Shown here in pieces: positions 47,605 to 56,876 of a DNA stretch of 64,000 nt. The position numbers were made by a program, and so were the translations under genes. Positions within the stretch are counted from its first letter, which is position 1; each line of letters opens with the position of its first letter. Source of the stretch: CAVXDY01 sp963721335 (lineage in GTDB: Bacteria > Actinomycetota > Thermoleophilia > Miltoncostaeales > Miltoncostaeaceae); contig CAVRIV010000008.1 of NCBI GenBank assembly GCA_963721335.1, positions 186,001-250,000 of the forward strand. Reading direction: 5' to 3'. The notes below the pieces were generated by a model that saw nothing but the letters and a program-made list of their open reading frames with translations, was not told where the DNA came from and did not search any database.

Positions 47605-48433
47605 ATGTCTGCCATCACTGTGATGGAGCCCCGATTTCGGACCGTTGACGGAGTCCGGATCCGCTACGCCGACAGCGGTGGCTCGCAGGAGCCGACGGTG
47701 CTGCTCACCAGCCCGTGGCCGGAGAGCGTGTACGCGTTCGCGCCGATGTGGACCACGCTCGCCGAGCACGCCCGCCTGTTCGCCGTCGACCTGCCGGGGT
47801 TCGGCGCGTCCGAACGCCGGGAGGATCTCCTGTCTCCGCGAGCGATGGGCGGGTTCCTGGCCCAGCTCATCGACGAGGCCGACCTGGGCACGGCCGCACA
47901 TCGTCGGGCCGGACGTGGGGACCTCGGCCGCCCTGTTCGCCGCGGCGGCGCACCCGGAGCGGATCGCGAGCGTGATCGTGGGCACCGGCGGAGCTGCGGT
48001 TCCGCTCCAGCTCGGCGAGCCGCTGGCGTCGTGGGTGCTCGATCCCGACCTCGACAAGTACCGCAGGATGGACCCGCGCGCGATCGTCGGCGCGGCGGTG
48101 GACACGATCGCGGGCGGGGTGCCCGACGAGATCCGCGCGGACTACCTCGACTGCTACGACGGCGACCGCTTCGCCGAGTCGATGCGCTATGTCCGCAGGT
48201 ACCCCGAGGAGCTGCCCGCGCTCGCCGAGCTGCTGCCGCAGATCGCGACGCCGGTCACGATCATCAACGGCCGCCACGACCCCGTCGTTCCGCTCGCCAA
48301 CGCCGAGTTTCTCGACGAGCGGCTCCCCAGCAGCCGCCTCGCGATCATCGACGCCGGGCACTTCGTCTGGGAGGAGGCGCCGGCGGAGTACGCCTCGATC
48401 GTCCTCGAATCGATCGCGGGCGCGGGGACCTGA
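47605..48433 (+). CDS. Alpha/beta hydrolase with Asp-type nucleophile elbow, one frame break
   Basis: The protein of about 275 residues shows FRTVDGVRIRYADSGG, then LFAVDLPGFGASERR, the nucleophile elbow HIVGPDVGTSAALFAAA, PVTIINGRHDPVVPL and the His in IIDAGHFVWEEAP. The elbow is G-P-D-V-G, so the nucleophile is Asp, as in haloalkane dehalogenases and epoxide hydrolases, not Ser. One extra G near 47896 breaks the frame before the elbow. An ATG with CGGAGG SD starts it. Confidence 0.85.
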
Positions 48434-48453
48434 CCACCCGGGGAGGAGATGAC

Positions 48454-49341
48454 GTGGGGCTGACCATCACGCACCAGACGGCGAGCACCGAGCTCGTCGA
48501 GGCCGAGGGGGTCACGTACGCCCACCGCAGATTCGGCCGGCCCAGCGCGGTCCCGCTCGTGCTCCTGCAGCACTTTCGCGGCAACCTCGACAATTGGGAC
48601 CCGGCATTCACCGACGCGCTCGCCGCCGAGCGAGAGATCATCCTGGTGGATCCCCCGGGAGTCGGTGCCTCCTCCGGCGCGCCCAGACACACGGTGGCCG
48701 AGACCGCGCGCTCGATCCTGGCGTTCCTCGATGCCCTGGACCTACGCGAGATCGACCTGCTCGGGTTCTCGCTCGGCGGGTTCGTCGCGCAGGACCTCGC
48801 CTTGCTCCGCCCGTGGGCGATCCGCCGTCTGGTCCTCGTCGGGACCGGTCCGAGGGGAGCGCCGGGCATGCACGGGTGGCGTGAGGACATCCAGGAGAGC
48901 TCCCGGCACGACGAGGGGTCGGGGGAGGATCTCCTCTACATCTTCTTCGCCCACACCGAGACCAGCCAGGCAAAGGGGGTCGAGTTCCTGGGACGCTTCC
49001 TCCAGCGAACCGAGGATCGGGATCCGACGCCGGCGCTGGCGGTCCGCGAGGCGCAGTACGACGCGGTGCTCGAGTGGGGGATCCCGGACCATTCCGCGCT
49101 CCAGCGGCTCACCGGGATCGGTTGCCCGACCCTGATCCTCCAGGGCGACGACGATCTGATGATCCCCACCAGGCTGAGCCATCTGATGGCGGGACTGATC
49201 CCCGACGCCACGATCCGGATCTACCCGGACGCCGCCCACGCCTCGATCTTCCAGTACCCCGTGGAGGCGGCGCAGGACGTCAACGCGTTCCTCGGGAGAG
49301 CGGCCGGCGCGAGGCCCGCGACACCGCGCCGGCGTTCGTGA
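48454..49341 (+). CDS. Alpha/beta hydrolase (Ser nucleophile)
   Basis: The 295-residue protein is intact from GTG 48454, preceded by GGAGGAG. It shows VPLVLLQHFRGNLDNWDPAF, IILVDPPGVGASSG, the Ser elbow LLGFSLGGFVAQDLALL, ILQGDDDLMIPT (Asp) and YPDAAHASIFQYP (His). It is a general esterase/lipase-like or C-C hydrolase-type fold; the substrate is unknown. It is the last gene of the divergent LuxR-side set, 20 bp after the other hydrolase. Both carry the same fold but different nucleophiles. Confidence 0.87.
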   Translation: MGLTITHQTASTELVEAEGVTYAHRRFGRPSAVPLVLLQHFRGNLDNWDPAFTDALAAEREIILVDPPGVGASSGAPRHTVAETARSILAFLDALDLREIDLLGFSLGGFVAQDLALLRPWAIRRLVLVGTGPRGAPGMHGWREDIQESSRHDEGSGEDLLYIFFAHTETSQAKGVEFLGRFLQRTEDRDPTPALAVREAQYDAVLEWGIPDHSALQRLTGIGCPTLILQGDDDLMIPTRLSHLMAGLIPDATIRIYPDAAHASIFQYPVEAAQDVNAFLGRAAGARPATPRRRS

Positions 49342-49440
49342 AGCGGTTCGTCTGACGCCCGAAGGGATTGCTGGTCGAAGGCGGGACCCGCCCCTCGGTC
49401 GACCTCATTCGACGGCTGTCGTCCGGCCGCGTCGCTGACA

Positions 49441-49446
49441 TAACGT
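49441..49446 (+). promoter_or_regulatory. Candidate -10 element, leaderless type
   Basis: TAACGT ends 6 nt before GTG 49453. The 111 bp gap after the hydrolase holds nothing else I can recognise. Confidence 0.45.
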
Positions 49447-49452
49447 TGAGCC

Positions 49453-51831
49453 GTGCCCCACGCGGACATCCGGGCTGACCGCTCGCTGAGGGTGAGCGTG
49501 CTGGCGGCGGCAGAGCCCGGCCGCCGCAACCGTCTCATGGCGGACGCCATTTTCCTCGGGGCCGGTGCGTTGGTGACGGGCTGCGCCGCCGTGCTGGCGT
49601 CATCGGCGACCGGGGTCGACACGGATCTCGCCGGAGCCTTCGACACCCTCCTGGGTTGGGCCGACGGGCTCTGGCGGACCGCCTTCGTGGGCGCGTTCGC
49701 GATGGCGGTGGTGATTCTCGCCGCCGTCCTCGTCCGGCGACGCTGGGCTCTCATGCGGGATCTCCTCGTGGCGCTGGCCGTCGTCGTCCTGACGGCGAGC
49801 CTGCTGGGCCGGCTGGTCGAGTCCGACTGGTTCCCCTTCGACTCCGGCTTGTGGTCTCGATGGGGCTTTCCCGAGTTCCGTATCGCGTGTGTCACCGCCA
49901 TCGTCCTGGTCTCCTTCCCGGAGCTCGTCCGGCCGGTACGGCTGCTGGCCGGGTGGCTCGTCCTGCTCGGGGCGCTCGGCGCCGTCGTCCTCGGGGCGGC
50001 GCTCCCGTCCGGCGCGCTCGCGGCCCTCGCGCTCGGCCTCGGCGCCGCCGCCTGGTCCGCCTGGTCTTCGGCTCCGCCGCCGGGATGCCGGCGACCGCCC
50101 TCGTGCGGGAGGCGCTCTCGGCCCTCGGCGTCGAGGTCGCCGACCTGGCGCCCTACGGCGTCGCAGCGGATCGGCTCCGCCGAGTACGTCGGACACGACG
50201 ACGAAGGGGCGGCCGATCCGCGTGCGCGTGCTCGGCCGAGACGCACAGGAGACGCAGCGGATGGCTCGCAGGTGGCGACAGCTGGTCTACCGCGACCCGC
50301 CGCGGAGCGTCGCCGACGGCCGCCTGGAGCAGGTCGAGCACGAGGCGCTCGCCACCCTGCTGGCGGCGCAGGCCGGCGTGCGCGTGCCACAGGTGGTGAC
50401 GCCGACGCTCGGGCCCGACGGCGACGCGATCCTGGTCGACCCGCCAGCCCGATGGACGACCCGCTCGAGCTGTGGCGCCCCGAGCGGGTGACGACGCGAC
50501 GCTCGAGGAGCTGTGGCGACAGGTCGCGCATCCTCCACGCGGCCGGCATCGCGCACGGCAGGCTCAACGCGAGCAACGTCGTCGTCACCGATGACGGCCC
50601 GATGCTCGCGGGCCTGTCGGCCGCCACTCTCGCCGCTCCGAGGTCCGCGCTCGACATCGACGTGGCGGAGCTTCTCGTCGCCTGCACGGTGCTCGTCGGC
50701 GCGGATCGCGCGCTCGCCGCGGCACTGGAGGGCATCGGCGCGCCGACGGTCGCGGCCGCCGTGCCATACGTCCAGCCCGCCGCGCTGACGCCGCACCTCC
50801 GCGAGCTCACGCGGTTCCGACGCGTCCCGGTCGACGACCTGAGGACGGCCGCCGCGCAGGCGACGGGTGCCGAGCACGCGGATCCGGTCCCCGTCCACCG
50901 GTTCCGCATCCGGGACCTGCTCATCACCGCGCCGTCGCGGTCGCCGCCTACCTGCTGATCGCCGAGCTGGCCGAGATCGGCTTCGGCACCATCGCGGACG
51001 AGCTCCGGGAGGCGGACATCCCGTGGGTCGTCCCGGGCTGGTCCTCGCACAGCTCAGCTTCGTCGGCGGCGGCACTGTCGTTGCGCGGATCGGTCGCCAC
51101 GCCCGTCGCCCTGTGGCCGTGCGTCGTGCTTGCAGGCCGCCCTGAAGGTGGTCAACCTGACCGTTCCGGGATCGGCGGGCCGGATCGCGTTCCGGGTGCG
51201 CTTCCTCCAGCGCATGGGGGCGCCGACGGCGGAGGCGGTCGGCGCCGGGGCGGTCGACGAGCTCTCCGAGTTGATCCGTCCAGGTGGCGCTCGTGCTGGT
51301 GCTGCTGCCGCTCGTCGACTTCGACGTCGATGCGGGTGGGCTCGACGCCCCGCCGAGCGGGGTCGTCGCGACGGTCTTCGCCGTCCTCGGGGCGGTCGTC
51401 GCCGTCGTGCTCGCGGTGCCGGCACTCCGGCGCGCGAAGGTGCTGCCCGCGATGCGCCCCGCGATCGAGAACCTCGTCTCCGTGGCGAAGAGCCCTCGCA
51501 AGCGCCTGGAGCTCTTCGGCGGAAACCTGTTCTCGGAGCTCTGCTACGCGCTGTGCCTCGGCGCCGTCTGCGTGGCGTACGGCGTCGACCTCAACCTCGC
51601 CCAGCTGCTTGCTGCGTGAACCTGACGGCCTCCGCACTCTCCGGCCTGGTGCCGGTGCCCGGCGGCGTCGGCGCCGAGGAGGCGGCCCTGACGGCGGGCC
51701 TGGTGGCGGTCGGCGTCGACGAGTCCACCGCGTTCGCGATCGCCCTCACCCACCGCTTCTGCACGTACTACCTCCCGCCGATCTGGGGCTTGCTCGCCCT
51801 CCGCTGGCTCGGTCGGAAGGGCTACGTGTAG
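49453..51831 (+). CDS. Membrane protein: N-terminal helices + kinase-like domain + LPG-synthase-TM/flippase domain, many frame breaks
   Basis: After correction the protein has about 790 residues. The first 250 carry about seven hydrophobic helices. A kinase-like middle follows: VEHEALATLLAAQAGVRVPQ, ILHAAGIAHGRLNASNVVVT, where the catalytic-loop Asp is Arg (HGRLN) and no DFG is seen, so it is probably a pseudokinase. The C-terminus is the flippase-like LPG_synthase_TM domain: VVNLTVPGSAGRIAFRVRFL, NLTASALSGLVPVPGGVGAE, FAIALTHRFCTYYLPPIWGL. Breaks lie near 50062, 50150-50205, 50445-50515, 50935, 51030-51140, 51285 and 51610. A role in lipid or glycolipid transfer is inferred from the family. 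Confidence 0.8.
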
Positions 51832-51865
51832 ATGAGGGGCGGTCGAGGGCCGAGTCCGGCGCAGG

Positions 51866-52203
51866 TCACGCGCGGACCTGGATGACGCCGTCGACTTCTC
51901 GCACGTCGTACACGGTGAGTGCCTCGGTCGCCGGGCCGTTGATCACGGCGCCGGTCGTGATGTCGAACCGGGAGCCGTGGCACTGGCACATGATCGTCGT
52001 CCCGGTGAGCAGGCCGCCGGAGAGCGGGCACGGCTCGTCGGCGCACGTGCAGAGGTCGTCGAACGCGTAGAGGCGATCGTCGACACGCGCGATCGAGATC
52101 GCGGAGCTTGCGATCGTCCAGGTAGTAGGGAACGACGAAGTCGTTCGGGATCGCGTCGCCCGGCCCGACCGTGCGGAAGGCGATCGGCAGCGAGCTCGGT
52201 CAT
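51866..52203 (-). CDS. Rieske-type [2Fe-2S] protein with CxC in place of CxH, two frame breaks
   Basis: About 111 residues. The Rieske fold is visible in RLYAFDDLCTCADEPCPLSG and IMCQCHGSRFDITTGAVING. The second ligand pair, Cys and His in CQCHG, is normal. The first should be CxH but reads C-T-C, so the histidine ligand is replaced. Breaks lie near 52190, after the ATG, and near 52110. An AAAGGAG SD precedes the start. It probably delivers electrons to an oxygenase or oxidase; the GMC gene lies immediately upstream on the same strand. Confidence 0.8.
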
Positions 52204-52229
52204 CGTCTTCTCCTTTCGTCGGGCCCGGT

Positions 52230-53962
52230 TCAGTAGGGGTAGTCGGGGATGACGTCGGCCTTCTTCGCGTCGAGTCGCAGCTCGCCGGGAGCGCCTGCGG
52301 GCACGACCGGACGGTGCGGCATGACCGGGTCGACGCGCTCGTAGCCGGAGCCCAGCGGCGGCCTGGTGTCCGCGTCTCCCTTGTTCGGCCAGAGCGACAT
52401 CGCGCGCTCGGCCAGGGCGGTGATCGTGAGTGACGGGTTCACTCCCGTGTTGGCCGGCATCACGCTTCCGTCGATGACGTGAAGGCCCGGCTGACCGAAC
52501 ACGCGCTGGTACGGGTCGACGGCGCCGGTCTCGCTGCTGTCGCCGATCGGGATCCCGCCGGTGAAGTGGGCCGAGGCGGTGCGGTTGATGACCTCGAACG
52601 GCAGCGCGCCCTCGCGGCCGCCCATCTTCGCCGCCATCCGGTCGACGAAGTCCTCGACGACGGGGATGTGCACGGAGGGAGGCGTGCCGGTGTGTCGGCT
52701 CCGCAGCAGGCCGTCGTGCCAGTACAGCTCGATCGAGGTGTCGGTCGTCTGCGAGCACAGCATGATGACCGTCCGCTCGGACCAGTGGCGCGGGTCGTCG
52801 AAGCTGAGCACCTCGGTCGGGTGTTCGATCAGCTCCTTGAGCCAGGCCGCGGTCGGGTGCTTCTGCTCGCCGTGCTGGTGGTAGGTGACCAGGAACGCGA
52901 ACAGGTCGTTCCCGACGCCCCAGTAGACGGGCTCGATGCTCGTCACCGGATCCGGCCAGACGCCGGAGGTGATCGACACCGATCCCGGCGTGAGGCGGAT
53001 CTTCTCCGGATCGCGCTTCCACTCTCCGTGCGTCCGCGTGATCGCGAGCAGCTGTTCGGAGTTCGTCCGCGCTCGTTGCCCGAGCTCGCTCGAGAGGCCG
53101 GTCAGGCGGCCCTCGTGCTGCATGTGCAGCAGGAGCTTCGCCGAGCCGTACGCGTGGGCGGCGACGATCACCTGCTCGGCGGTGTAGGTGTGGTGGTGGA
53201 GATGCGCGGCTCGCTGCGCCCAGCCGGGATGACGCGCGTGCACCTCGAATCCGCCTCCGTCGAGCGGGACGAGGTCGTACACCTCGTGGAGCTCGTGGAC
53301 CTCGGCGCCGAGCTTCTCCGCCAGGTAGAGGTAGTTCGTCGTCAGCTTGTTCTTGGCGTTGTGGCCGCAGCCGATGTTGCACTTGCCGCACGAGATGCAG
53401 CCGGTGCGCCGCGGTCCGACGCCGCCGAAGTACGGATCGTCGGCCTCGACGCCCGGGCGTCCCGAAGTAGACACCCACCGGCGCCTTGTTGAACGTCTCC
53501 CCTCTGCCCGATCTCGATCGCGACCTGCTGCATGACGCGATCGACGTCGGTCGGCATGTACGGGTAGCGAACGACGCCGAGCATCCGCGTCGCCTGGTCG
53601 ATATGCGGCGCCAGCTCGTCGGCCCAGTCGGTGATGCTCGCCCACTCCGGCGCGTCGAAGAACTGCTTCGGCGGGACGTACAACGTGTTGGCGTAGACGT
53701 GCGAGCCGCCGCCGACGCCCGCGCCGGAGAGGACGAGCACGTCGTCGAGGTACTCGACCCTCTGGATCCCGTAGAGCTCCGCCGCGGGAAACCACAGGAA
53801 GTCCGGCAGGTCCCACTGGGTCTTCGGGATGTCTTCGTCGTTCCAGCGCCTGCCGGACTCCATGACGCCGACCCGGTAGCCCTTCTCCGCGGCACGGAGC
53901 GCGGCGACGCTTCCGCCGAACCCCGAGCCGATGATCACCACGTCGTAGTCGAAGCTCGCCAT
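52230..53962 (-). CDS. GMC family oxidoreductase, cholesterol-oxidase-like, frame breaks near 53465-53520
   Basis: The protein of about 577 residues begins with the FAD site DYDVVIIGSGFGGSVAALRA, then LVLSGAGVGGGSHVYANTLY, a cysteine-rich stretch CISCGKCNIGCGHNAKNKL, VIVAAHAYGSAKLLLHMQ, and the C-terminal catalytic part AHFTGGIPIGD with GLHVIDGSVMPANTGVNPSL. These are hallmarks of the cholesterol oxidase branch of GMC enzymes. The substrate is likely a sterol or other hydrophobic alcohol. The cysteine cluster is conserved in related GMC proteins. An AAAGGAGA SD precedes ATG 53962. Confidence 0.88.
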
Positions 53963-54035
53963 GGACCGTCTCCTTTCTGATTCCTCGCTGCTCAGGGTCG
54001 GCGCATGAGCTCACGCCGCGGCGGCCGCGAGCGGG

Positions 54036-54134
54036 TCATGCAGCGCGCCGACGCACGAGAACGCGGAAGAGCAGCGTCAGCGCGAGCGCCACGATGAGTC
54101 CTCCGGCGGCAAGCTGTTTCGGCGGCGCTTCCAT
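54036..54134 (-). CDS. Small single-helix membrane protein, 32 aa, tentative
   Basis: ATG 54134 opens MEAPPKQLAAGGLIVALALT, then LLFRVLVRRRAA and TGA. The profile is one hydrophobic helix with a positive tail, as in small inner-membrane proteins. It lies 73 bp upstream of the GMC gene on the same strand. No good SD is present, and codon bias alone could produce it, so it is tentative. Without it the region 53963-54384 would hold only regulatory sequence. Confidence 0.35.
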   Translation of the reverse strand: MEAPPKQLAAGGLIVALALTLLFRVLVRRRAA

Positions 54135-54171
54135 CGCTCGTCACGATCACGGCGGGGGCGATCCGCTCGCG

Positions 54172-54188
54172 CCAGTGGAAGGCCCTGG
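54172..54188. promoter_or_regulatory. Imperfect 17 bp dyad related to the 46288 palindrome
   Basis: CCAGTGGAAGGCCCTGG shares the left arm CCAGTGG and right end TGG with the palindrome at 46288. It lies upstream of the GMC side and of the DUF1440-like gene. Confidence 0.35.
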
Positions 54189-54257
54189 CGCAATTGCGGG
54201 TTGACCGGTGGAGGACCCTTGCGTGCCGGCGCCCAGGGGTGCGTGAATTCACGGTCT

Positions 54258-54272
54258 CCCGGGCGGCCCGGG
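54258..54272. repeat. Perfect 15 bp palindrome
   Basis: CCCGGGC-G-GCCCGGG lies between the divergent GMC and DUF1440-like genes. It could be a stem-loop or a protein site, or chance in GC-rich DNA. Confidence 0.3.
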
Positions 54273-54298
54273 TGCCCTGCACGCCTCCCGCGTCAGGC

Positions 54299-54315
54299 CC
54301 AGTGGTCCACACGGG
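54299..54315. promoter_or_regulatory. Second imperfect dyad related to the 46288 palindrome
   Basis: CCAGTGGTCCACACGGG agrees with the 46288 palindrome at 13 of 17 positions by my alignment. It lies 70 bp before the DUF1440-like ATG. Confidence 0.4.
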
Positions 54316-54384
54316 CGCGACCGCCCGGGCGGAGGATCAGTGTGGCCCGGCAGCCGATCCGCCGAACCGAGGCAAGGAGGAGGC

Positions 54385-54992
54385 ATGTCCACCGTCCACG
54401 TCGAGCAGACGACGACCCTCTTCCGCCCGACTACCTCAAGGTCGGGGCCCGCACCAACGGAGCGCCGGCGGCGATGACCAGCGCGCTCGCTTCGATCATC
54501 CGCGGCGTCGGCGCGAGCGCGGTCGGGACACTCGCGATGGACGTCTTCCTCTATCGCGGCTACCGGCGCGACGGCGGCGACGCGGCCTTCCCAGGGTGGG
54601 AGTCCTCCGAAGGTCTCGTGAGCTGGGAGAACGCTCCGGGACCGGCCCTCGCAGCCCGGCGGCTGCTGGAGGGCGTGCTCAAGCAGGAGGTCCCGCCGCG
54701 GTACGCGCGGCTCCTCAACAACGTCACGCACTGGGGATTCGGCATGGGCGCAGGCGCCGGGTACGGGCTCCTGCTCGGCTCGCGGCGCACGTCGAGGCTG
54801 TGGTACGGACCTCCGTTCGGCGCTGCGGTCTGGGCCAGTGGATACGTCGTTCTCCCACTGCTCGGCGTCTACAAGCCGATCTGGGAATACGACCTCGAGA
54901 CGCTCAGGAAGGACCTGAGCGCGCACCTCGTCTTCGGAACCGCCACCGCGGCGGCGTTCCGGCTGCTCGCCGGCGGGGGAGGCCGAACATGA
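54385..54992 (+). CDS. Membrane protein, DUF1440-like, one frame break
   Basis: About 200 residues. The body reads GVGASAVGTLAMDVFLYRGY, HWGFGMGAGAGYGLLLGSRR, PFGAAVWASGYVVLPLLGVY and SAHLVFGTATAAAFRLLAGG, with about four hydrophobic segments. The arrangement recalls DUF1440/YagU-like membrane proteins, but the match is weak. The start has an AAGGAGGAGG SD. A frame break near 54425 separates the first 15 residues. It overlaps the next gene (ATGA). Confidence 0.6.
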
Positions 54993-55864
54993 CGACGGCC
55001 GGTTCCTGGTCGTTGGAGACGATCTCCGTCGAGGAGGATGGGGCGGTTCTCTTCGCGCAGATCCACGCCCCGCCGATGAACCTCCTCGGTCCCGAACTGG
55101 TTCGCGATCTGGTCTCGCTCATCCAGCGGGCGGAGGCGGACGAGGCGTTCCAGGTGCTGGTCTTCACGAGCGCCGACCCCGACTACTTCATCTCGCACGT
55201 CGACCTGCTGCGGATCGCGGAGTACCGGCAGGAAGCCGCGAAGCTGAGCGGCGAACCCTCCATCGCCCTCTTGTTTCGCCACCTGAGCGCAAGCCGCCTC
55301 GTCACCATCGCGCAGATCGAGGGGCGCGTTCGGTCTGCCGGCAGCGAGTTCGTGCTGGCGTGCGACATGCGCTTCGCCGCGCGAGAGTCCGCGATCTTCG
55401 CCCAGTTCGAGTCCGCGTTCGGTCTGATCCCCGGCGGCGGCGCCACCCAGCACCTCGTGCGGCTCATGGGCCGCGCCCGCGCGCTCGAGGTCCTGTTGAG
55501 CGCCGAGGACTACGACGCGGAGCTCGCCGAGCGCTACGGCTGGATCAACCGAGCCCTGCCCGCCGGCACCCTCGCCGACTTCGTCAGGGCGCTCGCCCGG
55601 CGGATCGCCCGCTTCCCAGCCGCCGGCCAGGTCGCCATCAAGGACCGCACCAACGCGATCGCCCTCGCCCCGGTGGCCGACTTCCGGCGCGATTCCGATC
55701 TCTTCGGGGAGGGCGTGCACACCGCCGAGACGCAACGGCTGATCAAGACCGCGATGGAGCGCGGCCTCCAGACCCGAGACGCCGAGATCGAGCTCGCCGG
55801 GATGCTCGGTGACCTCGGCGACCAGGGCCATGAGCCGCCGGATCGTGGGGGCCCGGTGCCCTGA
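54989..55864 (+). CDS. Enoyl-CoA hydratase/isomerase family protein
   Basis: The 291-residue crotonase-fold protein shows AQIHAPPMNLLGPELVRDLV, VLVFTSADPDYFISHVDLL, the oxyanion region EGRVRSAGSEFVLACDMRFA and FESAFGLIPGGGATQHLVRL, then VLLSAEDYDAELAERYGWIN. In crotonases, glutamates near residues 115-145 catalyse hydration. Here the GGG region is intact, but I cannot assign both catalytic acids from reading alone. The likely substrate is an acyl-CoA. The reading is intact and starts within the stop of the gene before. Confidence 0.82.
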   Translation: MTTAGSWSLETISVEEDGAVLFAQIHAPPMNLLGPELVRDLVSLIQRAEADEAFQVLVFTSADPDYFISHVDLLRIAEYRQEAAKLSGEPSIALLFRHLSASRLVTIAQIEGRVRSAGSEFVLACDMRFAARESAIFAQFESAFGLIPGGGATQHLVRLMGRARALEVLLSAEDYDAELAERYGWINRALPAGTLADFVRALARRIARFPAAGQVAIKDRTNAIALAPVADFRRDSDLFGEGVHTAETQRLIKTAMERGLQTRDAEIELAGMLGDLGDQGHEPPDRGGPVP

Positions 55865-55965
55865 GCAGGGTGACGGTGTCGCGGGTCGTGGCCAGATCAG
55901 GCCCATTAACCCGCGGCTGCGCGTCCCATGGTTCGCGCGCCAAGTCTCGTTTTCTGAGATTTTCG

Positions 55966-55980
55966 TCCCATAAAATGGGA
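55966..55980. promoter_or_regulatory. Perfect inverted repeat upstream of the IclR gene
   Basis: TCCCAT-AAA-ATGGGA lies 45 bp before the iclR-like ATG in an unusually AT-rich stretch (55945-56000). A further TCCCAT lies at 55924-55929. IclR-family regulators often bind 13-17 bp palindromes in their own promoters, so this is the candidate operator. The rest of the 160 bp gap shows only this AT-rich region. Confidence 0.55.
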
Positions 55981-56024
55981 TTGCTTGTTGCTATCGGTAC
56001 GAAGTCACCCGGAGAATCGCCGCC

Positions 56025-56876
56025 GATGACGCGTCCCGCATCTGCTCGCTCGCAAGGACGAGGCCGCCGGGGGCCAGTCGCTGGTCACCCTGCGCAAGGG
56101 GCTGACGATCCTGGAGGAGCTGGCGACCGCGCCGAGCACCCGGGGGCTCGACCACGCCAGCGCTCGCGCGGCGACTCGGAGTTCGCCGCAGCACGCTGTA
56201 CCGGTACCTCGCGTGCCTGCTCGATGCGGGCTACGTCGAGGAGGCCAACGAGCCCGGCCGGTATCGGCTCGGCGCACGGATCGTCTACCTCGCCGCGGTG
56301 ACACACGGGCGCGAGTTCAGCGATCTCGCCCGCGACTCCGTCCGCGAGCTCGCCCTGCTCACCGGCGAGACGGCCCACGCGACGGTCTACGACCACCCGT
56401 ACTCGGTGACGATCCAGATCGAGAGCGGCAGCGCCCCGGTCGGGCCGCGCCTGCGAATCGGGGCATCTCGTCCGCTGCACGCGTGCGCGTCGGGCAAGGT
56501 CTTCCTCGCCCACGAGCGCCCCGGCGTCGTCAACGCGTATCTCGGCGGCGGGCTCGAGCCGCTCACCCTCAAGACGATCACCGAGCCCGCGGAGCTCCGC
56601 CGGGTGATCGCGGACGTGAGGCGCAAGGGCTACGCCATCGACCAGGCCGAGAGCTACGAGGGGATCTCGGGGCTCGCGGCTCCGGTCTTCGACTTCATGC
56701 GCTCGGTCGTGGGAACGCTCAGCCTCACGCTCGCCGCCGACCGGATGGGCCCGGACCGGGTCCAGGCGCTGGCCATGCCCCTGAAGGACTGCGCGGCCGC
56801 GCTCTCCGAGCGGCTGGGGCTCGTGTCGTCATCTCGCGAGACGCGCGGCGAGGCGACGAGGGACGAGGCGCCATGA
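56025..56876 (+). CDS. IclR-family transcriptional regulator, N-terminal frame breaks
   Basis: About 280 residues. The winged helix is readable across shifts: SLVTLRKGLTILEELATAPS, then STLYRYLACLLDAGYVEEAN and GRYRLGARIVYLAAVTHG. The effector domain is intact: VRELALLTGETAHATVYD, RPLHACASGKVFLAHERPG, RRKGYAIDQAESYEGISGLA, and a closing serine/glycine region. Breaks lie near 56047-56210. ATG 56025 starts it. IclR proteins typically control an adjacent catabolic operon. Here the run begins at the stop/start overlap ATGA (56873-56876). Confidence 0.87.
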
